Below, piece by piece: positions 1 to 5,831 of a DNA stretch of 5,831 nt. Numbering within the stretch: position 1 is the stretch's first letter; each line of letters opens with the position of its first letter. The notes below the pieces were generated by a model. That model did no database searches. It saw nothing but the letters and a program-made list of their open reading frames with translations, and was not told the DNA's origin. The stretch comes from Anaeromyxobacter sp. (GTDB lineage Bacteria > Myxococcota > Myxococcia > Myxococcales > Anaeromyxobacteraceae): positions 1 through 5,831 of the forward strand of contig JAHWYA010000141.1 of the NCBI GenBank assembly GCA_020028115.1. Reading direction: 5' to 3'. The position numbers and the translations under genes are program-made.

Positions 1-1
1 G

Positions 2-946
2 GCGGTCGCGGCGTCCTTCCGCCGGTACGACGCGCACGTGTTCGTGCTCGCGGCCGGCGCCACGGTTCGCCTCGTCGCGCCGCTGCTGGAGGGCAAGCAG
101 GCGGATCCGGCGGTGGTCTGCGTCGACGAGGCGGGCCGCTTCGCCGTCTCGCTCCTCTCCGGCCACCGCGGCGGCGCGAACGCGCTCGCGGAGGAGGTCG
201 CCCGCGCGGTGGGGGCGACGGCCGTGGTGACGACCGCGTCGGACGCCCTCGGCACGCTCCGGGTGGACCTCCTCGGGCGCGACCTCGGCTGGAAGATGGA
301 GGACCCGGGCGGCCAGGCGACGCGCGCGGCCGCCGCGGTGGTGAACGGCGCGCCGGTGCTCGTGGTCGACGAGGCGGGCGGCGGCGCGTGGTGGCCGCAG
401 GGCGGGCCGCTCCCCGCGAACGTCTCGGTCGCGCACTCGCTCGAGGGGGTCGACGCGGCGCGCTTCGCGGCGATCGTCGCGATCACCGACCGGGAGCTCC
501 GGGACGACGCGGTGCTTGGGCGCGCCGTGATCTGGCGCCCGCGCACGCTCGCAGTCGGCGTGGGCTGCGACCGCGGGGCGCCGCCGGGCGCGGTGTGGGC
601 CGCGGTCTCCGCCGTGATCGCCGAGCGCGGCCTCGCGCTCGGGTCGATCGCCGCCGTCGCGACCATCGACCTCAAGCACGACGAGGCGGGCATCGTCGCG
701 CTCGCCGCGCGGCTCGGCTGCCCGCTGCGGCTCTACGGCGCGGCCGCCCTCGACGCCGCGGTGGGGATCGAGCGGCCGTCGGAGACGGTCCTCCGGCACG
801 TCGGGACGCGGGCGGTCGCGGAGCCCGCGGCGCTCCTCGCCGCCGGGGCCACGCGGCTCGTCGTCCCGAAGCAGGTGGTGCGCGGCGCGGGTGAGGGCCG
901 CTCGGTGACGGTCGCGGTCGCCCGCGCGCCACGGGAGGTCGCATGA
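2..946 (+). CDS. cbiG: Cobalt-precorrin 5A hydrolase CbiG (5' end outside window)
   Basis: CbiG opens the ring-A acetate delta-lactone of cobalt-precorrin-5A and releases the C-20 carbon as acetaldehyde, giving cobalt-precorrin-5B. It marks the early-cobalt (anaerobic) B12 route. The frame is open from base 2 and 314 residues are visible. The GTG at 38 is an internal Val inside a conserved block (VFVLAAGATVRLVAPLL), so the true start lies upstream. Visible residues 53-60 read SGHRGGAN, the CbiG signature. The central part runs to about residue 180. From about residue 183 a CbiG_C/CobE-type domain follows, with GVGCDRGAP (186-194), then IDLKHDEAG and a VVPKQ block near the C terminus. The family usually has K/R-K/R-G after the Cys; here it is DRG. 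The missing part is probably a few dozen residues of the N-terminal domain. The stop overlaps the cobJ start by 4 bases. The identification is secure. Confidence 0.95.
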   Translation, partial: AVAASFRRYDAHVFVLAAGATVRLVAPLLEGKQADPAVVCVDEAGRFAVSLLSGHRGGANALAEEVARAVGATAVVTTASDALGTLRVDLLGRDLGWKMEDPGGQATRAAAAVVNGAPVLVVDEAGGGAWWPQGGPLPANVSVAHSLEGVDAARFAAIVAITDRELRDDAVLGRAVIWRPRTLAVGVGCDRGAPPGAVWAAVSAVIAERGLALGSIAAVATIDLKHDEAGIVALAARLGCPLRLYGAAALDAAVGIERPSETVLRHVGTRAVAEPAALLAAGATRLVVPKQVVRGAGEGRSVTVAVARAPREVA

Positions 947-1737
947 CGCGCAGGGGATCGCTGGCGGTGGTCGGGATCGGGCCGGGGTCGCCGGAGCAGC
1001 TCACGCCGGCGGCGCGGGACGCGCTGGCGGGGGCCGAGGTGGTGATCGGCTACGCGGCGTACCTCGCCCTCGTCGCGCCCCTCCTCGACGGCAAGGAGCA
1101 GGTGGCCGGGTCCATGACCCGCGAGACCGAGCGGGCGCGCGACGCGATCGCGCGGGGGCGCGCCGGGGCCCGCGTCGCGCTCGTCTCGTCGGGCGATCCC
1201 GGCGTGTACGGGATGGCGAGCCTCGTGCTCGAGATGCTGCGCGACGAGGGGTGGCAGCGCGGCGAGGCGCCGGACGTCTCCGTGGTGCCGGGCGTGACGG
1301 CGCTCGGCTCGTGCGCCGCGCTCGCCGGGGCGCCGCTCGGCCACGACTTCTGCGCGATCTCGCTCTCGGACCTCCTCACGCCGTGGGAGGTCATCGCGCG
1401 GCGGCTCGAGGCCGCCGGCGCGGCGGACTTCGTCGTCGGCCTCTACAACCCGGCGAGCACCCGCCGGCGCCGGCCGCTCGCCGAGGCGCACGCGATCCTC
1501 TCGCGCCACCGCGCGCCGTCGACGCCGGTGGCGGTCGTGTCGGACGCCTACCGCCCCGGCGAGCGCGTCGTCGTGACGACGCTCGAGCGGCTGCTCGACG
1601 AGGAGATCGGGATGACGACCACGGTCATCGTGGGCTCGAGCCGGACGTTCGCGTTCGAGGGCCTGCTCGTCACCCCGCGCGGGTACGCCGGGAAGTACGG
1701 TCGCGAAGGCGCCGGCCTCGCGGAGGAGCGGCGATGA
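943..1737 (+). CDS. cobJ: Precorrin-3B / cobalt-factor III C17-methyltransferase (CobJ/CbiH)
   Basis: This SAM-dependent tetrapyrrole methylase methylates C-17 and drives ring contraction, producing (cobalt-)precorrin-4. The protein has 264 residues, normal for a single-domain CobJ/CbiH. Motifs in order are: GIGPGSPEQLTP at 11-22 (glycine-rich SAM loop and the typical start of the fold), IGYAAYL at 35-41, VSSGDPGVYGM at 81-91, VVPGVTA at 114-120, ISLSDLLTPW at 139-148 (diagnostic for this subfamily), GLYNP at 166-170, and MTTTVIVGSS at 224-233. The ATG at 943 overlaps the cbiG stop as ATGA. It is preceded by GGGAGG (933-938), 4 bases from the start, which supports this choice. There is no fused CbiG, and no Fe-S or nitrite-reductase-like extension. 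Because the operon has cbiG, the cobalt-containing (CbiH) activity is the likely one; sequence alone does not separate it from CobJ. Confidence 0.96.
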   Translation: MTRRGSLAVVGIGPGSPEQLTPAARDALAGAEVVIGYAAYLALVAPLLDGKEQVAGSMTRETERARDAIARGRAGARVALVSSGDPGVYGMASLVLEMLRDEGWQRGEAPDVSVVPGVTALGSCAALAGAPLGHDFCAISLSDLLTPWEVIARRLEAAGAADFVVGLYNPASTRRRRPLAEAHAILSRHRAPSTPVAVVSDAYRPGERVVVTTLERLLDEEIGMTTTVIVGSSRTFAFEGLLVTPRGYAGKYGREGAGLAEERR

Positions 1738-2504
1738 CGGTCCACTTCGTCGGCGCGGGGCCCGGGGCGCCCGACCTCATCACGATCCGCGGCGCCGAGC
1801 TCGTGGCCCGCTGCCCGGTCGTCATCTTCGCGGGCTCGCTCGTCCCGCGCGCCGTGGTCGCGCGCGCCCGGCCGGACGCCCGCGTGCTCGACTCCGCGGG
1901 GATGACCCTCGACGAGCTCGTCGCGGAGATGCGCGCCGCCCACGAGCGCGGGGAGGACGTGGCGCGAGTCCACACCGGCGATCCGCTCCTGTTCGGCTCG
2001 ACCGCGGAGCAGATGCGCCGGCTCGACGCGCTGGGGATCCCGTACGAGGTCGTCCCGGGCGTCTCGTCGTTCACCGCCGCGGCGGCCGCGCTCCGCCGCG
2101 AGCTGACCGTGCCGGGCGTCTCGCAGACGGTGATCCTCGCGCGCGCGGCGGGGCGGACGCCGGTCCCCGAGGGGCAGGACCTCCGCGCGCTCGCGGAGCA
2201 CCGGGCGACGCTCGCGCTGTTCCTCTCGGCGGACCGGCTCGACGAGGCGGTCGCGGCGCTCGCGCCGGCGTACGGCGCCGGGTGCCCGGCCGCGATCGTC
2301 CACCGCGCGAGCTGGCCGGACGAGCGGGTGCTCCGGGGGCGGCTCGGCGACCTCGCCGCCCTCGCCCGCGACCACGGGATCGACGCGACCGCGATGGTGC
2401 TCGTCGGCCCGGCGCTCGCGGCGGAGGGCTTCCCGGACTCGCGGCTCTACGCGCCGGAGTTCGCCCACGGCTTCCGCGCCGCGCGGGGGGAGGAGGGGCG
2501 ATGA
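1734..2504 (+). CDS. cobM: Precorrin-4 / cobalt-precorrin-4 C11-methyltransferase (CobM/CbiF)
   Basis: This enzyme transfers a methyl group from SAM to C-11 of (cobalt-)precorrin-4, producing (cobalt-)precorrin-5A, which CbiG then uses. The protein has 256 residues, the usual length. Motifs are: FVGAGPGAPDLIT at 5-17, FAGSLVP at 32-38, VHTGDPLLFGS at 79-89, YEVVPGVSSF at 104-113, and the subfamily-specific stretch RELTVPGVSQTVILAR at 122-137. GRTPVPE (140-146) and HRASWPDE (190-197) follow. The block after HTGDP is LLFGST, where most CobM/CbiF proteins have SLYGAI; the rest is canonical. The ATG at 1734 overlaps the cobJ stop as ATGA. GGAGG at 1722-1726 sits 7 bases upstream, so the start is well supported. 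A longer upstream extension of the same frame is an Arg-rich shadow of cobJ. Confidence 0.96.
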   Translation: MTVHFVGAGPGAPDLITIRGAELVARCPVVIFAGSLVPRAVVARARPDARVLDSAGMTLDELVAEMRAAHERGEDVARVHTGDPLLFGSTAEQMRRLDALGIPYEVVPGVSSFTAAAAALRRELTVPGVSQTVILARAAGRTPVPEGQDLRALAEHRATLALFLSADRLDEAVAALAPAYGAGCPAAIVHRASWPDERVLRGRLGDLAALARDHGIDATAMVLVGPALAAEGFPDSRLYAPEFAHGFRAARGEEGR

Positions 2505-3262
2505 CGGGCCGCGTCGATCTCGTGGGGGCCGGTCCGGGCGATCCCGGCCTCCTCACCGTGCGCGCGCTCGAGCTGCTCCGCGCGGCCGACGTCGTCGCGT
2601 ACGACGAGCTCGTCCCGGAGGCCATCCTCGCGCTCGCCGCGCCGGACGCCGAGCGGCTCGCCGTCGGGCGCCGCTGTCACGGGCGCACGCGGGAGCCGAT
2701 GCGCCTCCACCCGGCGGTGCTCGAGCGCGCCCGCGCCGGGAAGCGGGTCGTGCGGCTCAAGGCCGGCGACCCGCTCGTGTTCGGCCGCGGCGGCGAGGAG
2801 GCGGAGGAGCTCGCCGCGGCGGGCGTGCCGTTCGAGGTCGTCCCCGGCGTGTCGGCCGCGCTCGGCGCCGCCGCCGCGACCTGGATCCCGCTCACCCACC
2901 GCGAGGTGAGCTCGGACGTGACCTTCGCGACGGGGCACGATCTCACCCCCGAGGCCGGGCCCGGCCGGAGCGACTGGGGCCGGCTCGCGGCGGGCGGGAC
3001 CCTCGTCCTCTACATGGCGTCGCGATCGCTGGCGCGAAACCTCGGACGCCTCGTGCAGCACGGCCGGGCGGCGACGACGCCGGCGGCCTGGATCTCCGCG
3101 GCGACGCGCCCCGAGCAGGAGGTGGTCGTGGGGACGCTCGCCGACCTCGCGGCGCGCGTGGGGGATCGTCGCGGCGACGCGCCGGCCCTCGTCGTCGTGG
3201 GCGAGGTGGTGGCGATCCGCGAGCGGCTCCTCGCGCTCGCAGCGCGGCGAGGTGCGGCGTGA
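2501..3262 (+). CDS. cobA: Uroporphyrinogen-III C-methyltransferase (SUMT, CobA)
   Basis: SUMT methylates C-2 and C-7 of uroporphyrinogen III with two SAM molecules to make precorrin-2, the branch point to B12, siroheme and heme d1. The protein has 253 residues: a single methylase domain without the CysG dehydrogenase/chelatase part. Motifs are: LVGAGPGDPGLLTVRAL at 7-23, AYDELV at 33-38 (usually YDxLV), VVRLKAGDPLVFGRGGEE at 83-100, FEVVPGVSAALGAA at 111-124, IPLTHREVSSDVTFATGH at 129-146, and LVLYM at 168-172. Departures from the common pattern are KAGDP instead of KGGDP, ATW instead of YAG before IPLTHR, and RLHPAVLERA in place of the usual QxxIN region. The start overlaps the cobM stop (ATGA) and follows the purine-rich GGAGGAGGGG at 2489-2498. 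The gene symbol here is the SUMT cobA, not the adenosyltransferase that enterobacteria call CobA. Confidence 0.95.
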   Translation: MTGRVDLVGAGPGDPGLLTVRALELLRAADVVAYDELVPEAILALAAPDAERLAVGRRCHGRTREPMRLHPAVLERARAGKRVVRLKAGDPLVFGRGGEEAEELAAAGVPFEVVPGVSAALGAAAATWIPLTHREVSSDVTFATGHDLTPEAGPGRSDWGRLAAGGTLVLYMASRSLARNLGRLVQHGRAATTPAAWISAATRPEQEVVVGTLADLAARVGDRRGDAPALVVVGEVVAIRERLLALAARRGAA

Positions 3263-3786
3263 CGGGCGACGCGCGCGGGATCGTCATCGTCTACACCGGC
3301 GACGGCAAGGGGAAGACCACCGCCGCCCTCGGACTCGTCTTCCGCGCGCTCGGGCGGAAGCTGCCTGTCGCCGTCGTGCAGTTCGTGAAGGGGCGCTGGA
3401 AGACGGGCGAGCGGGTCTTCGCGGAGGGGCTCACCGGGCTGGACTTCCTGACGCTTGGCGAGGGCTTCACATGGGAGGGGGACGATCCCGAGCGGCACGC
3501 GGCCGCCGCGCGGGCAGCCTGGGTGCGGGCGCGCGAGCTCCTCGCCGCAGGGCGCCACGCGGTCGTCGTCCTGGACGAGCTCTCGCACGTCCTCGCGCAC
3601 GGCTTCGTCCCGTGCGAGGAGGTCCTCGCCGCGCTCGCCTCCCGGCCGCCCGCGACGACGGTCGTCGTGACCGGCCGCGGCGCGCCTTCGCCGCTCGTCG
3701 CGGCGGCCGACCTCGTCACCGAGATGCGGGCGGTGAAGCACCCGTTCGAGCGCGGCGTGAAGGCGATCGCCGGGGTGGACTTCTGA
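3259..3786 (+). CDS. cobO: Corrinoid (cob(I)yrinic acid a,c-diamide) adenosyltransferase CobO
   Basis: CobO transfers the 5'-deoxyadenosyl group of ATP to cob(I) corrinoids, forming the upper axial ligand of AdoCbl precursors. The protein has 175 residues, typical for the CobO/BtuR family. The P-loop [14 protein letters not shown] is at 12-25, VQFVKG at 40-45, GEGFTWE at 67-73, the Walker-B-like VVVLDEL at 102-108, VVVTGRGAP at 135-143, [14 protein letters not shown] at 150-163, and the usual short tail ending GVDF. The start is a GTG: it gives the GTGA overlap with the cobA stop, GAGGTG at 3249-3254 lies just upstream, and the first conserved residues begin about eight codons later. Placement directly before cbiA puts two late corrin-modifying steps side by side. 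Nothing essential is missing. Confidence 0.95.
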   Translation: MTGDARGIVIVYTGDGKGKTTAALGLVFRALGRKLPVAVVQFVKGRWKTGERVFAEGLTGLDFLTLGEGFTWEGDDPERHAAAARAAWVRARELLAAGRHAVVVLDELSHVLAHGFVPCEEVLAALASRPPATTVVVTGRGAPSPLVAAADLVTEMRAVKHPFERGVKAIAGVDF

Positions 3787-5168
3787 TGGCGCTGGTCCGC
3801 GTGCCGCGGCTCGTCCTGGGCGCAGCCTCGAGCGGCTCGGGGAAGACCACGCTCGCGGTGGCGCTCCTCGCGGCGCTCCGCGCGCGCGGCCTCCGCGTCG
3901 CCGCGTTCAAGTGCGGTCCGGACTACCTCGATCCCGGGTACCACGCCCGGGCGGCCGGGGCGCCCGCGCACAACCTCGACGGGTGGATGATGGGGCGCGA
4001 CGCCGTCCTCGCCACGTTCGCGCGGGCGAGCGCCGGCGCGGACGTGGCGGTGATCGAGGGCGTGATGGGGCTCTTCGACGGCGCGTCGCCGGCCTCGGAC
4101 GAGGGCTCGACCGCCGAGATCGCCCGCTGGCTCGAGGCGCCGGTCGCGCTCGTCCTCGACGCGTCGGGCATGGCGCGGACCGCCGCCGCCGTGGCGGCCG
4201 GGCTCGCCGGCTTCGACGCGCGGCTCCGGGTCGCGGCGCTCGTCTGCAACCGCGTCGGGAGCCCCGGGCACCTCGCCCTCCTCCGCGAGGCGGTCGCGTC
4301 GCCGCCCGTCGCGGGGGGGCTCCCCGACCGGCCCGACCTCGCGTTCCCGGAGCGCCACCTCGGGCTCCTCTCGGCGGACGACTCCGCGTTCCCGCGAGCG
4401 CGCGTGGACGGGTGGGCACGCGTCGCGGAGGAGTGGCTCGACCTCGACGCGCTCCTCGCCGCCGCCAGGGCCGCGCCGCCGCTCGAGGTGCCGGACGCGG
4501 CGGCGCCGGTCGTCGCGGGCCGCGCCTGCCGCATCGGCGTGGCCCACGACGAGGCGTTCCACTTCTATTACGAGGACAACCTCGCGCGGCTCGAGGCGCT
4601 CGGGGCGAGCCTCGTGCGCTTCTCGCCGCTGCACGACTCCGCGCTGCCGGGCGTGGACGGGCTCTACCTCGGCGGCGGGTACCCCGAGGAGCACGCGGCG
4701 GCGCTCGCGGCGAACGGCGGGATGCGCGAGGCCGTCCGCGCGTTCGTCGCCTCGGGCCGGCCGGTCTACGCGGAGTGCGGCGGCCTCATGGCGCTCGCCG
4801 GAGCGATCCGGGGCCGCGACGGCCGCGACCACGAGGCGCTCGGGATCCTGCCGGGGGTGGTCGTGGTCCACGACCGGCTGCAGGCGCTCGGGTACGCCGA
4901 GGTGACGACGTGCGCGCCGTCGCTCCTCGGGCCCGCCGGCGTCCGCTTCCGTGGCCACCAGTTCCGCTACTCCGAGCTCACCGGAGTGCCCGACTCCCTC
5001 CCGCGGGTCTACGCCGTCGGGCGGCGCCGCGGCCCGCCGCTCGTCGAGGGCTACCAGCCGCTGCCGAACGTCCTCGCGTCGTACGTCCACGCGCACTGGG
5101 CCTCGTGCCCCGCCGCGGCCGAGGCGCTCGTCGCCGCGTGCGCGCGGGCGCGGGAGGGAACGCGATGA
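3786..5168 (+). CDS. cbiA: Cobyrinic acid a,c-diamide synthase (CbiA/CobB)
   Basis: This ATP- and glutamine-dependent amidotransferase converts the a and c acetate side chains of cobyrinic acid to amides. The protein has 460 residues, the normal length. The N-terminal dethiobiotin-synthetase-like ligase domain has the P-loop SSGSGKTT at 15-22, KCGPDYLDP at 42-50 (the substrate/ATP-site loop studied in the Salmonella enzyme) and [10 protein letters not shown] at 90-99. The C-terminal glutamine amidotransferase domain starts near residue 248. It shows [12 protein letters not shown] at 292-303, the nucleophile Cys331 in YAECGGLM (328-335), [11 protein letters not shown] at 388-398 and SYVHAHWAS at 432-440, with the candidate catalytic His at 435. 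The ATG overlaps the cobO stop by one base (TGATG). The upstream GGGGTGG at 3772-3778 is a modest ribosome site, so translation may depend on reinitiation. Context favours cobyrinic acid over the Ni-sirohydrochlorin homologue CfbB. Confidence 0.95.
   Translation: MALVRVPRLVLGAASSGSGKTTLAVALLAALRARGLRVAAFKCGPDYLDPGYHARAAGAPAHNLDGWMMGRDAVLATFARASAGADVAVIEGVMGLFDGASPASDEGSTAEIARWLEAPVALVLDASGMARTAAAVAAGLAGFDARLRVAALVCNRVGSPGHLALLREAVASPPVAGGLPDRPDLAFPERHLGLLSADDSAFPRARVDGWARVAEEWLDLDALLAAARAAPPLEVPDAAAPVVAGRACRIGVAHDEAFHFYYEDNLARLEALGASLVRFSPLHDSALPGVDGLYLGGGYPEEHAAALAANGGMREAVRAFVASGRPVYAECGGLMALAGAIRGRDGRDHEALGILPGVVVVHDRLQALGYAEVTTCAPSLLGPAGVRFRGHQFRYSELTGVPDSLPRVYAVGRRRGPPLVEGYQPLPNVLASYVHAHWASCPAAAEALVAACARAREGTR
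5153..5157 (+). promoter_or_regulatory. Ribosome binding site of the short cobT ORF
   Basis: A perfect GGAGG lies inside the last codons of cbiA, 7 bases before the ATG at 5165. It matters because it supports independent translation of the short cobT ORF from this ATG. The short protein therefore looks like a genuinely initiated product and not a stray reading-frame remnant. That translation occurs is inference; the motif and its spacing are seen directly. Confidence 0.7.
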
Positions 5169-5614
5169 GCGCCGCCCTCACCGCCCATGCGCGCAAGGTA
5201 GAGGTCGTCGGGCGCGCGCTCGCGGTGAACCGGCCGGACCGCGCGGATCCGCTCGGGACGCTGGCGGCGCTGGGCGGGTTCGAGATCGCCGGGCTCGCGG
5301 GGGTGGTCCTCGGCGCGGCCGCGCGCCGCGTCGCCGTCGTGACGGACGGGTTCATCGCGAGCGCCGGCGCGCTCGCCGCGGTCCGCCTGGCGCCGCGGGC
5401 GGCGAACGCGCTGCTCGCGTCGCACCGCTCGGTCGAGGCGGGCCACCGCGCGGTGCTCCAGGAGCTCGGGAAGAAGCCACTGCTCGACCTCGAGCTCAGG
5501 CTCGGCGAGGGGACGGGCGCCGCGCTCGCGCTCCACCTCGTCGAGGCGGCGGTGCGGGTGCTCGACGAGATGGCCACGTTCGACGGCGGCGGCGTGACGG
5601 ACTCCGGGCGGTGA
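5165..5614 (+). CDS. cobT: C-terminal half of CobT (nicotinate-nucleotide:DMB phosphoribosyltransferase), N-terminal part absent
   Basis: Full CobT (about 350 residues) moves phosphoribose from nicotinate mononucleotide to 5,6-dimethylbenzimidazole, giving alpha-ribazole phosphate for the lower ligand. Only 149 residues are encoded, matching roughly residue 200 to the end of the family. Visible blocks are: [11 protein letters not shown] at 9-19 (its Lys11 aligns with the phosphate-contacting Lys of the Salmonella enzyme), [17 protein letters not shown] at 36-52, [13 protein letters not shown] at 60-72, SHRSVEAGH at 86-94, [12 protein letters not shown] at 111-122 and MATFD at 136-140. Glu115 in GEGTGAAL corresponds to the catalytic base (Glu317 in Salmonella). 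The N-terminal part, including the base pocket and the GIGNTT phosphate loop, is absent. The upstream continuation of the same frame (3911-5164) is only an Arg/Gly-rich shadow of cbiA. The ATG overlaps the cbiA stop as ATGA, with GGAGG 7 bases before it. Alone it is unlikely to be an active transferase. It may be a remnant of a deletion, half of a split enzyme, or a repurposed domain. Family assignment is secure; function is open. Confidence 0.85.
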   Translation: MSAALTAHARKVEVVGRALAVNRPDRADPLGTLAALGGFEIAGLAGVVLGAAARRVAVVTDGFIASAGALAAVRLAPRAANALLASHRSVEAGHRAVLQELGKKPLLDLELRLGEGTGAALALHLVEAAVRVLDEMATFDGGGVTDSGR

Positions 5615-5616
5615 CG

Positions 5617-5831
5617 ATGGCGCCTGCGTTCCATCCCGCGCTCCACGCCGCGCTCGTCCTCGCGCTCGCGCTCGCGCTCGATCTCGCGACCGGCGAGTTC
5701 CCGGCGCGGCTCCACCCGGTGGTCTGGATGGGGCGGCTCATCTCGGCGCTCGAGCGGCGTGCCCCGCGCGCCGGGGCGGCGGCGCAGCTCGCGTACGGCG
5801 CCGGGATGGCGCTCGCCGTCCCAGCGCTGTT
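5617..5831 (+). CDS. cbiB: Adenosylcobinamide-phosphate synthase CbiB/CobD (3' end outside window)
   Basis: CbiB is an integral membrane protein that joins an aminopropanol (or its phosphate) to adenosylcobyric acid, making adenosylcobinamide (phosphate). The first 71 codons are visible and the frame is still open at the window end. A hydrophobic segment (about residues 9-24, rich in LALALAL) is followed by [19 protein letters not shown] (21-39). This matches the family's N-terminal signature of a first membrane helix, then D/E-P and HPV-x-x-x-G. ALERRAPR at 45-52 and the start of a second hydrophobic stretch at about 59-71 follow. I chose the ATG at 5617, 2 bases after the cobT stop, because GGTGA at 5610-5614 fits the anti-Shine-Dalgarno with reasonable aligned spacing. 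The GTG at 5611 would add two residues and restore a 4-base overlap, and is equally possible. Confidence 0.9.
   Translation, partial: MAPAFHPALHAALVLALALALDLATGEFPARLHPVVWMGRLISALERRAPRAGAAAQLAYGAGMALAVPAL
5659..5680 (+). repeat. Short tandem CTCGCG hexamer repeat inside cbiB
   Basis: CTCGCG occurs three times in a row from 5659 to 5676, followed by CTCG, then an interrupted further copy at 5683-5688. It encodes Leu-Ala dipeptides of the first membrane helix. Expansion or contraction by one unit would stay in frame and only lengthen or shorten the helix by two residues. It is probably a by-product of extreme codon bias in a Leu/Ala helix; I attach no function to it. Confidence 0.4.

Noticed and set aside
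38..40. GTG as the start of cbiG
   Set aside because: It falls inside a conserved CbiG block, and the frame stays open to base 2 with plausible residues (ending SFRRYDAH) before it, so the gene begins upstream of the window.
1548..2468. A 306-codon minus-strand frame opposite cobJ and cobM
   Set aside because: It has Arg-rich, low-complexity composition and no motifs, while the + strand encodes well-conserved methylases throughout.
3291..5096. A 601-codon open frame on the minus strand, antisense to cobO and cbiA
   Set aside because: The translation is Arg/Glu/Val/Ala-rich low-complexity sequence with no recognisable motif. It mirrors the + strand codons of cobO and cbiA, as expected when GC-rich third positions remove stop codons on the opposite strand.
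3911..5164. Long in-frame upstream extension of the cobT ORF that could have held its N-terminal half
   Set aside because: The translated stretch is an Arg/Gly/Ala-rich shadow of cbiA with no CobT motif (no GIGNTT-type loop), so it does not encode the missing half.
5476..5482. GCCACTG, which resembles the end of the B12-box of AdoCbl riboswitches
   Set aside because: It lies inside the cobT coding sequence within the Lys-Lys-Pro-Leu-Leu region. None of the other conserved riboswitch blocks is nearby and there is no leader region, so it is a chance match.

Overview
The window lies entirely inside a densely packed cobalamin (vitamin B12) biosynthesis operon. All genes are on the + strand, and both window edges cut through genes. 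In order they are: cbiG (5' end missing), cobJ/cbiH, cobM/cbiF, cobA (SUMT), cobO, cbiA/cobB, a C-terminal half of cobT, and cbiB/cobD (3' end missing). Every complete gene ends in TGA. Five of the seven junctions are 4-base ATGA or GTGA overlaps, one is a 1-base TGATG overlap, and the last is either a 4-base overlap or a 2-base gap. There is no intergenic stretch, so I see no internal promoter, terminator, riboswitch, RNA gene, insertion sequence or CRISPR array. Any promoter or AdoCbl riboswitch should lie upstream of the window.

The DNA is extremely GC-rich, with third codon positions almost always G or C and heavy use of GCG, CTC, CGC and GTC. Together with a CbiG-type (early cobalt insertion, 'anaerobic') pathway, this suggests a high-GC bacterium such as a myxobacterium of the Anaeromyxobacter kind. 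That is an inference from composition and gene content; high-GC actinobacteria or other proteobacteria are not excluded.

The genes cover several stages of one pathway. CobA makes precorrin-2 from uroporphyrinogen III. CobJ/CbiH contracts the ring and methylates C-17, CobM/CbiF methylates C-11, and CbiG opens the lactone and releases the two-carbon fragment. CbiA amidates the a and c side chains, CobO adenosylates the cobalt, CbiB attaches the aminopropanol arm, and CobT would activate the lower-ligand base. Steps not seen here (chelatase, CbiL, CbiD, CbiJ, CbiE/T, CbiC, CbiP, CobU, CobS) must be outside the window.

The main oddity is cobT. Only about 149 residues are encoded, matching roughly the last 40% of the usual ~350-residue enzyme. 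The short ORF nevertheless has a strong Shine-Dalgarno sequence and a perfect ATGA overlap with cbiA. It is either a decayed or deleted gene, or half of a split or repurposed CobT. Otherwise the window is an ordinary cobalamin operon.
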